Shown here piece after piece: positions 35,816-44,329 of a DNA stretch of 64,000 bases. The position numbers were made by a program, and so were the translations under genes. Under the pieces are notes generated by a model. It was not told where the DNA came from, did no database searches, and saw nothing but the letters and a program-made list of their open reading frames with translations. Source of the stretch: CAZMNY01 sp964635375 (GTDB lineage Bacteria; Planctomycetota; Planctomycetia; Pirellulales; Pirellulaceae); contig CAZWOU010000014.1 in assembly GCA_964635375.1 (NCBI GenBank), forward strand, positions 5,504-69,503. Direction: 5' to 3'. The stretch's first letter is position 1. Each line of letters begins with the position of its first letter.

Positions 35816-37078
35816 ATGCAGCCATCCCCCAGCAAGTTCATGAGTTCGTGCCGCGCCGAGTCGGCCTTCGAAGTACTGGCTTTGGCGAAGCGTCAGATAG
35901 CCGACGGCAAGAACGTAATTGAACTCGAAATCGGGGACAGTCCGTTCGGCTCTTCGCCGTCTGCTGTGGAGGCTGGGATTCAGGCGATAAGGGAGGATCG
36001 CTGCCACTACGGTCCGTCGGCGGGCATCCCCGAGTTCCGGCAAGCGGCGGCTGGCTATCTGAGACGCGAATATGGAGTGGATGTCGGACCCGAGAACATT
36101 GTCGCGGGCGCTGGCGCCAAGACATTTCAGCAGTTGTTTTGTGAGGCGTTTGTCGACCCAGGCGACAGCGTGCTCGTCTTCAGTCCGCATTTCCCGACCT
36201 ACCCGCCCAATATCCTGCGTCGGGGGGCTCGCATTGTCTATTCCGTGCTCCAGCACAGTCGGGATTTTCGGCCCAACTTGGACGACGTGGAGCAGTTCAT
36301 AAGTGCAGATCCTTCGGCGAAGGCGATCTTCCTCAACAGTCCGCATAACCCCACGGGCGGAGTCGCGACAGGTCAAGACATACGAGAACTTGCGAACTTG
36401 GTTCGCGGAAAGAACATCGCGCTCTTCAGTGACGAACCCTATGATCAAATGGCTTGGAGCGGGGACCATCATACTCCGCTCGCCGAACCCGATATGCTCG
36501 ACCACTGTGTTGCTGCCTATACTTTCAGCAAATCGTACAGCATGAGTGGTTGGCGGCTCGGTTTTGCGGCGAGCAGCGAAGGAATCGCCAACAGACTCGC
36601 CTTGCTTACCAACACTGCTCTCTCGTGCGTACCGCCTTTTACGCAACTCGCAGGCGTCGCGGCGCTGAACAACGACGACCAGATTCGCGATGGGCGGATG
36701 GGCGAGTTTCGAGAAAAAGTCCAATCGCTGGTGGTCGCTTTGAACGAAATCGACGGCGTCGATTGCTTGATGCCTGGCGGCAGCTTCTACGTCTTTCCTT
36801 CCATTGAGGCCGTCTGCGAACGACATCAGATCACGTCGCACGGCTTCGCGCTGTTCTTACTAGAGGCGGCTGACGAGCGGATTGGCGTCGCCTGTTTAGG
36901 CGGCGAGTGCTTCGGCGAAGCCGGGCTCGGTTTTATCAGGCTCAGCACTGCCGAACCTGAGGAGCGATTGAAACTTGCTGTCGAATTCATCGCCGACGCG
37001 ATTGGAAGCGAACAGCGAATTGCCAAATACCTGGAACGCAATCCCCAGTATGTACTCGGCGCCCAGCAGCGTCGTTGA
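35816..37078 (+). CDS. Class I/II PLP-dependent aminotransferase
   Basis: A 420-residue fold-type I aminotransferase (aspartate aminotransferase group). Seen are IELEIGDSPFGSSPS (N-terminal arm), YGPSAGIPEFRQAAAGYLRREYGVD, NIVAGAGAKTFQQL, the cofactor segment LNSPHNPTGGVAT, FSDEPYDQM and the Schiff-base lysine in YTFSKSYSMSGWRLGF. The C-terminal GEAGLGFIRLSTAEP contains the carboxylate-binding Arg. It may act on aspartate, alanine or an aromatic amino acid. Monocistronic. Confidence 0.92.
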   Translation: MQPSPSKFMSSCRAESAFEVLALAKRQIADGKNVIELEIGDSPFGSSPSAVEAGIQAIREDRCHYGPSAGIPEFRQAAAGYLRREYGVDVGPENIVAGAGAKTFQQLFCEAFVDPGDSVLVFSPHFPTYPPNILRRGARIVYSVLQHSRDFRPNLDDVEQFISADPSAKAIFLNSPHNPTGGVATGQDIRELANLVRGKNIALFSDEPYDQMAWSGDHHTPLAEPDMLDHCVAAYTFSKSYSMSGWRLGFAASSEGIANRLALLTNTALSCVPPFTQLAGVAALNNDDQIRDGRMGEFREKVQSLVVALNEIDGVDCLMPGGSFYVFPSIEAVCERHQITSHGFALFLLEAADERIGVACLGGECFGEAGLGFIRLSTAEPEERLKLAVEFIADAIGSEQRIAKYLERNPQYVLGAQQRR

Positions 37079-37195
37079 GGAGGCATTCATCCTCGCGGCA
37101 AGAGGCGACGACGGGAGCTGTCGGGCATTCGTGAATTCCATCGATTCCGCAGGGACAGCAGTAGCGATGTTCGCTGAAGCGCTTAGAATAGAGTG

Positions 37196-38494
37196 ATGGC
37201 TCTTCGTTTCAAAAACCGGCCGCTTCGCCCCGCTCCTCTGCAACCAGATCTGCGCGGCTCATTCAGTTGCTCTCGCGGTGTGGCGGTCGCATTGTTGGTG
37301 GGGCTGGCATTTCCGCCATGTGCGAACGGCCAGGCCGACTATCAGGAGTTTTCTCCCGATCAGTGGCGTAAGGAATTGGCGAGCAGTGAATATGATGTGA
37401 TACGCCGCCGTGCCGCCTATGTTCTTGGTCGGTTGAAGACGGGGGACAAGCGAGCCGATGCGACCGCTTTGGCGATCGCTTTGAAGGATCGGGACTTAGT
37501 CGTTCGTTGGTACGCAGCCGACTCGCTTGGCCGCATTGGCCCAGCGGCATCAGGGGCTATCCCCAAGATGACATTCGGTCTAACCGATCCCACGAATGAT
37601 AAGGATGTGAAACGCAATCTGGCCCGAGCGATTGGCCGCATCGGCGAGCCGGATTCCGAGGCGGTCAGGCAACTTGAAACAGCCTTGGAATCAAAGGACC
37701 TGCTGTTTGCGCGAGCGGCGGCGGAGTCCTTGATGTTGCTGGATAAGCCTCAGGCAGCGTTTGCGAAATTGACTGCCATTGCAACTGGCGACGACCACAT
37801 CGCCGCTTTCGCAGCTCTGCAATCTCTCGAGCGACTGAGCCAGCAGCGTCCGCCTCCAATCGAGAGCCTTTCAAAGCTATTGGGGCATTCGAATGCGGAC
37901 ATTCGACGAGCGACTGCGAGGATCGTTGGTGGGCAGGGGTGGTCTGCGGCAAAGACCATTCTTGTCGAGATGGAAAGCGGGGCCGACGAGACGGCGTGCC
38001 TCGCAGCCCTGCGCTACGCGCTCGAGAATCGCACCGAGCCGTCGGACATCGCCGTGCGACTACAAGCCGTAAACAAGGCTTGGGATCTGATCTCAAGCGG
38101 CAAACCGGGAGTTGCGGCGGGAGCAACTGCCTTTCTCGCGAGAGAGGGGCAGATCACCGTCCGCACGGTCTGGGAGAGTTGGGACAAACAAGACGCGGCT
38201 TGGAGAGAGAAAGCGGACGCCACCATCGAAAAGTGGTTTGCCCGTCATGGCGATCTTCTGAAGCAAACGGACCGCTGGTCGGAGACCGACGAGACGTTAC
38301 GTCCAGCCCTGACGAAGGCGATTGCTTCGAAGGATGCCGCCACAAAGCGCTTGGGCTTGTGGCTGCTGGCCGAATTGCCGCTCGATCTCGAATCGATCGA
38401 CGACACAGCTGTCCGCCAAGCCCTGCGCGACGCGGATGTCTTCAACCGACGCAACGCAGCGAGAATCTTGAGACGACAGGCGGCCGCGCCTTAG
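37196..38494 (+). CDS. Exported HEAT-repeat protein
   Basis: A 432-residue protein with a basic N-terminus and a signal peptide (SRGVAVALLVGLAFPPCANGQA). The mature part contains HEAT/PBS-lyase-like helical repeats, visible in VIRRRAAYVLGRLKTGDKRADATALAIALKDRDLVVRWYAADSLGRIG, DVKRNLARAIGRIGEP and DIRRATARIVGG. A scaffold or binding role outside the cytoplasm is likely. An in-frame GTG at 37193 directly precedes the ATG. It lies 56 bases before the MoxR gene and may belong to the same transcript. Confidence 0.78.
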   Translation: MALRFKNRPLRPAPLQPDLRGSFSCSRGVAVALLVGLAFPPCANGQADYQEFSPDQWRKELASSEYDVIRRRAAYVLGRLKTGDKRADATALAIALKDRDLVVRWYAADSLGRIGPAASGAIPKMTFGLTDPTNDKDVKRNLARAIGRIGEPDSEAVRQLETALESKDLLFARAAAESLMLLDKPQAAFAKLTAIATGDDHIAAFAALQSLERLSQQRPPPIESLSKLLGHSNADIRRATARIVGGQGWSAAKTILVEMESGADETACLAALRYALENRTEPSDIAVRLQAVNKAWDLISSGKPGVAAGATAFLAREGQITVRTVWESWDKQDAAWREKADATIEKWFARHGDLLKQTDRWSETDETLRPALTKAIASKDAATKRLGLWLLAELPLDLESIDDTAVRQALRDADVFNRRNAARILRRQAAAP

Positions 38495-38550
38495 TTAGCG
38501 TAGACATAAAGAACAAATACCAATCGAACCATATCCCCACTGGTAGTTGC

Positions 38551-39522
38551 ATGGATCCACAGCAAGCCTCGGCGTTTCGCGACAACTTCAAGACACTTCA
38601 GGAGCAGATCGAGTCGAGAGTGCTCGGTCAAAGCGAGGCTATTCAGACAGCCCTGCTTGCCTTGTCATGCGGCGGGCACGTGCTTCTGGAAGGCCCCAGC
38701 GGCGTGGGTAAGACATTGATCGTCAAGACACTGGCGCAGTGCGTGTCTCTGTCGTACCGGCGAATCCAATTCACACCCGACTTGACGCCGGCGGACATCA
38801 TCGGCACCTATGTCGTATTGGAAAGTCATGGGCGGCGGAAGTTCGAGTTTCAGCAAGGCCCGCTTTTTGCGAGCGTCGTGTTGGCTGACGAAATCAACCG
38901 GGCGACTCCAAAGACCCAGTCCGCACTGCTGGAAGGCATGGAGGACGGCGGCGTTTCCGTGGCGAATGAATCGTACGACTTGCCCGACCCATTCTTTGTC
39001 GCGGCCACCCGAGGTGACTCGGACTCCGATGGCGTCTTCCCCTTGCCGGCGGCCCAGCTCGATAGGTTCCACTTTCATGTGAGGTTGGAAACGCCGGATG
39101 CGGCGGCGCTGGAGCAGATTGTGCTGCAATCCGCTAGCGGGCCTCTCGCGCCGGTAGAGAACGTACTCGATCGCGAGGCAGTCTTGGCGATGCGGGAGGC
39201 GGTTCGAGCGGTGCCTGCATCAGCCGCCGCGGCCCAATGTGCCGCTGCAATTGTCGGCGCCACGCAACCTCAACGTGAGTCGTCGCCCGACGCCTGCCGC
39301 CAATACCTGCAAGTCGGCGTCAGTCCTCGCGCTGGTGCTGCGATGCTGCTTGGAGCCAAGACGCTGGCCTTGTTGGACAATCGGGGCGAACCGACTGTCA
39401 GCGACATCAAGTCGGTCGCGCCGATGGTTTTGAAACATCGCCTCGCCCTTAATTACGATGGCCATGCAGATTCGATCAATCCGGCCGACATCGTTGAATC
39501 CGTCCTCAATAGTATCGAGTAA
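38551..39522 (+). CDS. MoxR-type AAA+ ATPase
   Basis: A 323-residue AAA+ chaperone. Key parts are RVLGQSEAIQTALLALSCGGHVLLEGPSGVGKTLIVKTLA (Walker A GPSGVGKT), FTPDLTPADIIGTYV, FQQGPLFASVVLADEINRATPKTQSALLEGMEDG (Walker B with sensor), sensor 1 FFVAATRG, and PLPAAQLDRFHFHV with the Arg finger. The lid domain follows, with VGVSPRAGAAMLLGAKTLALL. The family helps insert cofactors or metals into VWA-bearing partners. It is 14 bases before the DUF58 gene in a compact MoxR-DUF58-VWA-VWA set. Confidence 0.93.
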   Translation: MDPQQASAFRDNFKTLQEQIESRVLGQSEAIQTALLALSCGGHVLLEGPSGVGKTLIVKTLAQCVSLSYRRIQFTPDLTPADIIGTYVVLESHGRRKFEFQQGPLFASVVLADEINRATPKTQSALLEGMEDGGVSVANESYDLPDPFFVAATRGDSDSDGVFPLPAAQLDRFHFHVRLETPDAAALEQIVLQSASGPLAPVENVLDREAVLAMREAVRAVPASAAAAQCAAAIVGATQPQRESSPDACRQYLQVGVSPRAGAAMLLGAKTLALLDNRGEPTVSDIKSVAPMVLKHRLALNYDGHADSINPADIVESVLNSIE

Positions 39523-39536
39523 CCCACGCATTCTAT

Positions 39537-40427
39537 ATGTCAGCGCTTGGAAAAAATATTCTGTCGATCTCTCCTTGGTTGCGCCGCCGCGCAGGCGACT
39601 CGTGGCGTAAACGTTGGCTCAACGAATACCCATCGCCGGCAGTCCAAGCCGCGATCGAGCCGGCTGAGTGCCGGGACTACTGCACCGGGGACGACCTCAG
39701 GCGGGTCGATTGGAATCGCTGCGCTAGGCTGGACGAATTGGTCGTTCAGCAGTACTTCGGCAATGAACTGCGAGCGCTGGACATCTGGATCGACCACTCG
39801 CGCAGCATGTCGATTGACGGCGGCGCAAAGCTGGACTGGGCCAAGCGATTCGCAGGATTGTTGGCCGTTCAGGCGCTCAATGAGGGCGAATCGGTGGGGA
39901 TGTTTCGCGTGGCTTCCGAGACAGCTCGGCTCGGTCCCGTTATTCGGCGCCGCGACGATTTGGTCCGCTTGCTGATTCGGCTCGACGCCAGCACGCCGGC
40001 GAGCGATCCATTGCAACTGGCCCAAGCCGCCCGCTCCTATCTGCGTTTGCGGCGCTGTCCCGCAACGCTCTTGGTGCTCTCCGATTTGTTCGAGCCAACG
40101 TCGAGCCAACTCGTTCAGGCACTACGCTTGCTGTCGGCCGCCGGCGTTCACGTTTGTTTGCTGCAACTGCATACGCGCGAAGAGGTGAATCCTAGCGAGT
40201 CGGGCCGGTTTCATTGGAAGGAGATCGAGACGCAGGATACGTTGACGACGACGATTCTGGACGCGGACTTAGCGGCCTATCGGCGGGAAGTCGTCCACTA
40301 CCTGCAAGGCGTGAGGCGAGTTTGTCATCGCGCCGGCGCGCTTTGGGCTCGAGTTAGCGTCGACGATAGCTTTGATGAAGTCCTCTCCGTCCTCAGCCGC
40401 ACATCGCGGATTGGGAGGACGCAGTGA
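39537..40427 (+). CDS. DUF58 domain protein
   Basis: A 296-residue protein. The N-terminus has the DUF58 signature EYPSPAVQAAIEPAECRDYCTGDDLRRVDWNRCARLDELVVQQY. Then comes a VWA-like fold with MIDAS-type IDHSRSMSID and LVLSDLFEP. DUF58 proteins sit beside MoxR ATPases in many bacteria and are thought to be scaffold or adaptor proteins at the membrane. The stop overlaps the GTG start of the next gene (GTGA, 40424-40427). Confidence 0.92.
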   Translation: MSALGKNILSISPWLRRRAGDSWRKRWLNEYPSPAVQAAIEPAECRDYCTGDDLRRVDWNRCARLDELVVQQYFGNELRALDIWIDHSRSMSIDGGAKLDWAKRFAGLLAVQALNEGESVGMFRVASETARLGPVIRRRDDLVRLLIRLDASTPASDPLQLAQAARSYLRLRRCPATLLVLSDLFEPTSSQLVQALRLLSAAGVHVCLLQLHTREEVNPSESGRFHWKEIETQDTLTTTILDADLAAYRREVVHYLQGVRRVCHRAGALWARVSVDDSFDEVLSVLSRTSRIGRTQ

Positions 40428-41695
40428 ACTTGAGGAATCCTCAGTCGCTGGCTTGGATCTTGGCCGTCCTCGCGATTTGCCTGATCTACGCCATTCGCGG
40501 CAGGAGACGCGTGCAGGGCACGGCAACTTTGTTTCTCTGGCGTCGCGCGCTTGCCCACCGCTCGTCGTGGAGTCGGTTTCGACCCTGGGTCGCCGCCGCT
40601 TGGCGGTCGCTGATCGTTGTCTTTCTGGCGGTCGGTTTGGCGATGCCGATGTTAGGACCAAAGCAAATCGAGGAACGTTCGTTCGTGTTTGTTCTGGACG
40701 GCACGGCGAGCATGCAAGCCACGGATGTGGCGCCCTCGCGATTCGAGCAGGCGAAATCAGATATTCTCGCCCTTGCAGGCAATCTCGGTTCGAGTGATCG
40801 CGCCGCTCTAATCGTTGTCGGCGTGGAGCCCCACGTTGCGCACCGACTCACCAATCAGCGAGCCGATTTCTTGGCCGCAGTCAAGTCGGCCAAGCCCTGC
40901 GACGCGAGCGGAGATGCTCGGCGTGGAATCGGCATGGCGAAAGACCTGATGGGCGCCGCCAACCCGGCTCGAGTGATCGTATTTACCGATTCGAACATCG
41001 ATGACGAAGGTGATGAGCGGGTTGAAGTGAAATCGATTGGCGGTGAGGCTCGGAATGTCGGCTTTACGTCGATCGCTTCGCGACCTCCAGCAGAAGCGGA
41101 ATCCGATCAGCGAGTGGTTGTCGTCCACTTGCAGTCCTTTGGCGCCGACCCGGTCGCGTCCGTGACGGTTCGATGGCGGAATGATGGTGAGTCGATCGAT
41201 GAGACTGAGGTGCCGTTGGTCGATGGCAAAGCCACGATTCAAAAGGAAGTTACGGGCAACTTGATTGAGGTTGAGATTTCCGAAGGAGATCACCTGGCGC
41301 TCGACAATCACGCGGCGATCGACCTTGTCGGTTTGAGTGGCGTTGATTTCGGCCAGGCGACCAACGGCAATGTTCACGTCGACTCGCAGGAAGCGAGCAA
41401 GATGCGAGCGCCGGACGCAACGGTGCATGGCGTCGCTGTTGGACAAAGCGTTTTCGGACCACTCGACCAACACGGCCCTTGGCGTTGGAGCGGCCCCGAT
41501 GGCAAATCTCACACGTGGCATGCAAACCTGGTGTCCGCTGCCGAGAGCAATATCGCCCAACCGACGACCGCTCGTTCGATCCGTATTGAGCCGGCGCGAT
41601 TGCCGGCCAAGCTCATCCACAATTGGTTTTTGGCGATTGCCGTCTTGCTGTGGGTGAGCGAGTCGCTCGCCTGTGCGCTGGGGGGCACCGAATAA
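40424..41695 (+). CDS. BatA-like VWA membrane protein
   Basis: A 423-residue membrane protein. The N-terminal double helix NPQSLAWILAVLAICLIYAI and AAAWRSLIVVFLAVGLAMPM is the BatA-type anchor. A VWA domain follows with DGTASMQATDVAPSRFEQAK and DRAALIVVGVEPHV; its MIDAS reads DGTAS, missing the usual DxSxS serine. The C-terminal helix LIHNWFLAIAVLLWVSESLACAL closes the protein. The start is GTG overlapping the DUF58 stop. It belongs to the MoxR cluster; role unknown, probably assembling or checking envelope proteins. Confidence 0.85.
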   Translation: MNLRNPQSLAWILAVLAICLIYAIRGRRRVQGTATLFLWRRALAHRSSWSRFRPWVAAAWRSLIVVFLAVGLAMPMLGPKQIEERSFVFVLDGTASMQATDVAPSRFEQAKSDILALAGNLGSSDRAALIVVGVEPHVAHRLTNQRADFLAAVKSAKPCDASGDARRGIGMAKDLMGAANPARVIVFTDSNIDDEGDERVEVKSIGGEARNVGFTSIASRPPAEAESDQRVVVVHLQSFGADPVASVTVRWRNDGESIDETEVPLVDGKATIQKEVTGNLIEVEISEGDHLALDNHAAIDLVGLSGVDFGQATNGNVHVDSQEASKMRAPDATVHGVAVGQSVFGPLDQHGPWRWSGPDGKSHTWHANLVSAAESNIAQPTTARSIRIEPARLPAKLIHNWFLAIAVLLWVSESLACALGGTE

Positions 41696-41696
41696 C

Positions 41697-44138
41697 ATGG
41701 AACTCTCCTTGCTCGCGCCCTTGCGGCTCGCCATCCTTGTGCCTTTGCTCGCCGTCATCGGGCTCTGCTGGCTGCGGTCCTCGCTCCCCCGGCGGAGTTG
41801 GACGGCCATGACGCAGTTGCTAATGGCTGGCGTGTTGACTATCGCTCTGGCCGACATCGTCACTTCTTCGGTTGATCAAATGAGCCGCGGCGACTCGACA
41901 GTCTTCGTCCAGGATGCGAGCGATAGCATGAACGCCACGCCTGCATTCGCAACGGACGTTGACGCCGACGCTTCGGTTTCGTTCAAAGCATCCGCCTTAG
42001 TCGGTTCGAGTGAAACTGGGGGCGACTTGGACGATGGCAGCGACTTGGCGATAGGCGTCGTGGCGGGGGCAAGCCAGGGTGCCTCGTCCGTGCTGCTCAG
42101 GTCGGACGGTCGAGAGACGAGTGGCAGTCTTCTGGCTGCGGTAAAGAACCTGGACAGTCCCCTGTTTGCCTTCGCTCCGCCCAAGCTCAACGACATGCGA
42201 ATCGTCAACGTCCAGACGACGCCGAACCGTCCAGATCGCTCAATAGACTTGACGATCATCGTCGAATCGAATGTGGCTGCAGAGGCGACGTTGACGATCC
42301 AGGTTGATAAGAAACCGACAGAATTGCCTGTCTCGGTCTCGCCGGGACTCAATAGCTTCGTGTCCTCGTCCCCGGCTTTGGGACGCGATCGGGCGACGAT
42401 TGAGGTCGAGTTGGCGAGCGAGGCTGATGGGGAGAGTCGGAATAACCGATTCCGCGCTGATTGGCGTTCTTCTCTTCGGGCGAAAGTCGCCATCGTCCAT
42501 TCAGTTCCCGCGCAACGAGCAGCGCTCGACGCCGAACTGAGCAGGTTGGGCCTGCAACCCATAGGCTGGTCCGTGGATGACGTTGTGGAGGAGAAACTGA
42601 AGGCGATCGATTGCCTTGTGCTGTTGTCGGATGCAGCAAAACTGAATGCACGGCAGCAGAAGACGGTCGAACAGTTCGCGGCCCAAGGGGGCGGCGTAGT
42701 TGTCGTTGGCGGAGCCAGCGTTTACGGCGCGGAGGCTCTGCAAGCGTCACAATGGAAGTCCTGGCTTCCTGTAAGCGAATCGACTTCGACTCAGAAAACT
42801 TCACGCCCTTCGTTCGCCATGGTGTTGGTCATCGACAAGTCGGAATCGATGCAATACGAGAACCGGCTGAACATGGCCAAACAGGCTGCGCGGCAGGCGG
42901 TCGAGTTGCTCGACCAGGCGGACCAAGTTGGCGTACTCGCGTTTGGGACGAGCTCGAAGTGGGTCAGTGAGATCGCCCCAAGCGGCGACAAGAAGACGCT
43001 GTTGTCGCGAATTGCCGAGTTGCAAGTTGAGGGCGAGACGAATATGTATCCCGCGATCGAGCGCGCTCAACTGGCGTTGGAGCAGGTTGACGTCGAGCAC
43101 AAGAACTTGATTCTCTTGACTGATGGCATTTCCTCACCGGGGGACTTTGGGGAAGTCGCACAGCGGCTGAAGTCGAGCGGGATCTCGGTCGCGACGGTTT
43201 CCGTCAGCACTGGCGCAGAGCAACTCGTGCTCAAGGATATTGCTCGAATCGCTTCTGGTCGCCATTACCACTGCGACGATCCGAACGAACTTCCCAACGT
43301 ACTGGTTCGAGCGGCTCGCCAAGCTGTCGCGAAGATCGGTCCCAATCGGTTTTCGGTGTTCGAGTTGGAGGGTGGATTCGAAAATGTCCCGATGCAGTCC
43401 TCGCCCCCGCTGACCGGAGTCGTTGAGACCAGCCCCAAGGACGACACGGTTCTGGCCTACCTCACGGACGACGGCCAGCCGCTGATCGTCTGGCGGAAAC
43501 ACGAAGCGGGCACCGTGGCGTCTATCGTCTGCGACAGTGACTCATTACTGAACGCCGAATGGACAAAATGGCCCGGGTTTGAATCATTTTGGAGGGCGGT
43601 TGTTTCCACGGTTGAGCGTGAACCAGCCCAGGACCCAATTACGATTGGCGGCCGTTTCCACGGATCTCGGTTTGAGCTCCGAATCGACTTGGTCGACGGG
43701 CAACGTTGGGACTCAAACGCCTCGGTGTCGGTGGTTCTCGATTCTGCGGGGTCCAATCCCATTCCAGCGCCTTTGTCCGCGCCGGGCCATTATGTCGCGA
43801 CACTGCCCTTCGCGTCCGGCAATCCGTCGATCACTGGCGAAGTCATCGTTCGCCGCGGAACGCTGGAACTGCGACGAAACTGGCGGTTCTACGAAAACTA
43901 CGGCGCTGAATTTCGGCACGTGGGAGCCGACTTAGAATTGTTGCGGTCAGCGGCCTTGGCGAGCCGAGGCGCGATGATCGAATCGTTGGCGGACGTTCCC
44001 GAAACAGCGATAGAAACGGAGACCAGCACGGTTTCGCTTAGCCGAGCTCTTTGGTGCTGGCTAGTCGTCATTGCCATCGTCTTGCTTGTGGCTGAGACTT
44101 TCCAGCGGCGTTGGACTCGGCGTTTCGGCGTGCTTTAG
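41697..44138 (+). CDS. VWA membrane protein with second degenerate VWA segment (BatA/glutamine-amidotransferase-like)
   Basis: An 813-residue membrane protein following the BatA-like gene by one base. Two N-terminal helices (LSLLAPLRLAILVPLLAVIGLCWL, TQLLMAGVLTIALADIV) precede a degenerate VWA segment (FVQDASDSMNATP). Ig-like strands, a Rossmann-like segment (RAALDAELSRLGLQPIGWSVDDVVEE...GVVVVGGASVYG), a canonical VWA (VLVIDKSESMQYENRLNMAK, GVLAFGTSS, ETNMYPAIERAQLAL, LILLTDGISSPGD) and a C-terminal helix (ALWCWLVVIAIVLLVAETFQRRW) follow. This layout is common in planctomycete MoxR clusters. The intact VWA MIDAS (DKSES) suggests metal-dependent ligand binding. Confidence 0.85.
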   Translation: MELSLLAPLRLAILVPLLAVIGLCWLRSSLPRRSWTAMTQLLMAGVLTIALADIVTSSVDQMSRGDSTVFVQDASDSMNATPAFATDVDADASVSFKASALVGSSETGGDLDDGSDLAIGVVAGASQGASSVLLRSDGRETSGSLLAAVKNLDSPLFAFAPPKLNDMRIVNVQTTPNRPDRSIDLTIIVESNVAAEATLTIQVDKKPTELPVSVSPGLNSFVSSSPALGRDRATIEVELASEADGESRNNRFRADWRSSLRAKVAIVHSVPAQRAALDAELSRLGLQPIGWSVDDVVEEKLKAIDCLVLLSDAAKLNARQQKTVEQFAAQGGGVVVVGGASVYGAEALQASQWKSWLPVSESTSTQKTSRPSFAMVLVIDKSESMQYENRLNMAKQAARQAVELLDQADQVGVLAFGTSSKWVSEIAPSGDKKTLLSRIAELQVEGETNMYPAIERAQLALEQVDVEHKNLILLTDGISSPGDFGEVAQRLKSSGISVATVSVSTGAEQLVLKDIARIASGRHYHCDDPNELPNVLVRAARQAVAKIGPNRFSVFELEGGFENVPMQSSPPLTGVVETSPKDDTVLAYLTDDGQPLIVWRKHEAGTVASIVCDSDSLLNAEWTKWPGFESFWRAVVSTVEREPAQDPITIGGRFHGSRFELRIDLVDGQRWDSNASVSVVLDSAGSNPIPAPLSAPGHYVATLPFASGNPSITGEVIVRRGTLELRRNWRFYENYGAEFRHVGADLELLRSAALASRGAMIESLADVPETAIETETSTVSLSRALWCWLVVIAIVLLVAETFQRRWTRRFGVL

Positions 44139-44329
44139 AGGCCTGTTGAGGGCTTGCCTCGCCCCGCCTGCGTCGGTCATGATAGAGCTTGATGGCCTTC
44201 CGGGGGGTTCGTTCGAATTCCCCATCGCCCATTTTGGTCGGGAGTCCCCGCAGCGTTCTCACCGGCAGTCTCGTCGGCGGGATCCGGACGATCGAGATTC
44301 GTTTGAATCGGCATACAGAAGATTGAATT

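Noticed and set aside
35588..36841. Long minus-strand frame (417 codons) opposite the aminotransferase
   Set aside because: It is the antisense shadow of a well-supported aminotransferase gene; the sequence resembles no protein.
37939..38550. 204-codon upstream extension of the MoxR frame
   Set aside because: Overlaps the HEAT-repeat gene in another frame and is Arg/Ser-rich without homology; the MoxR family starts near 38551.
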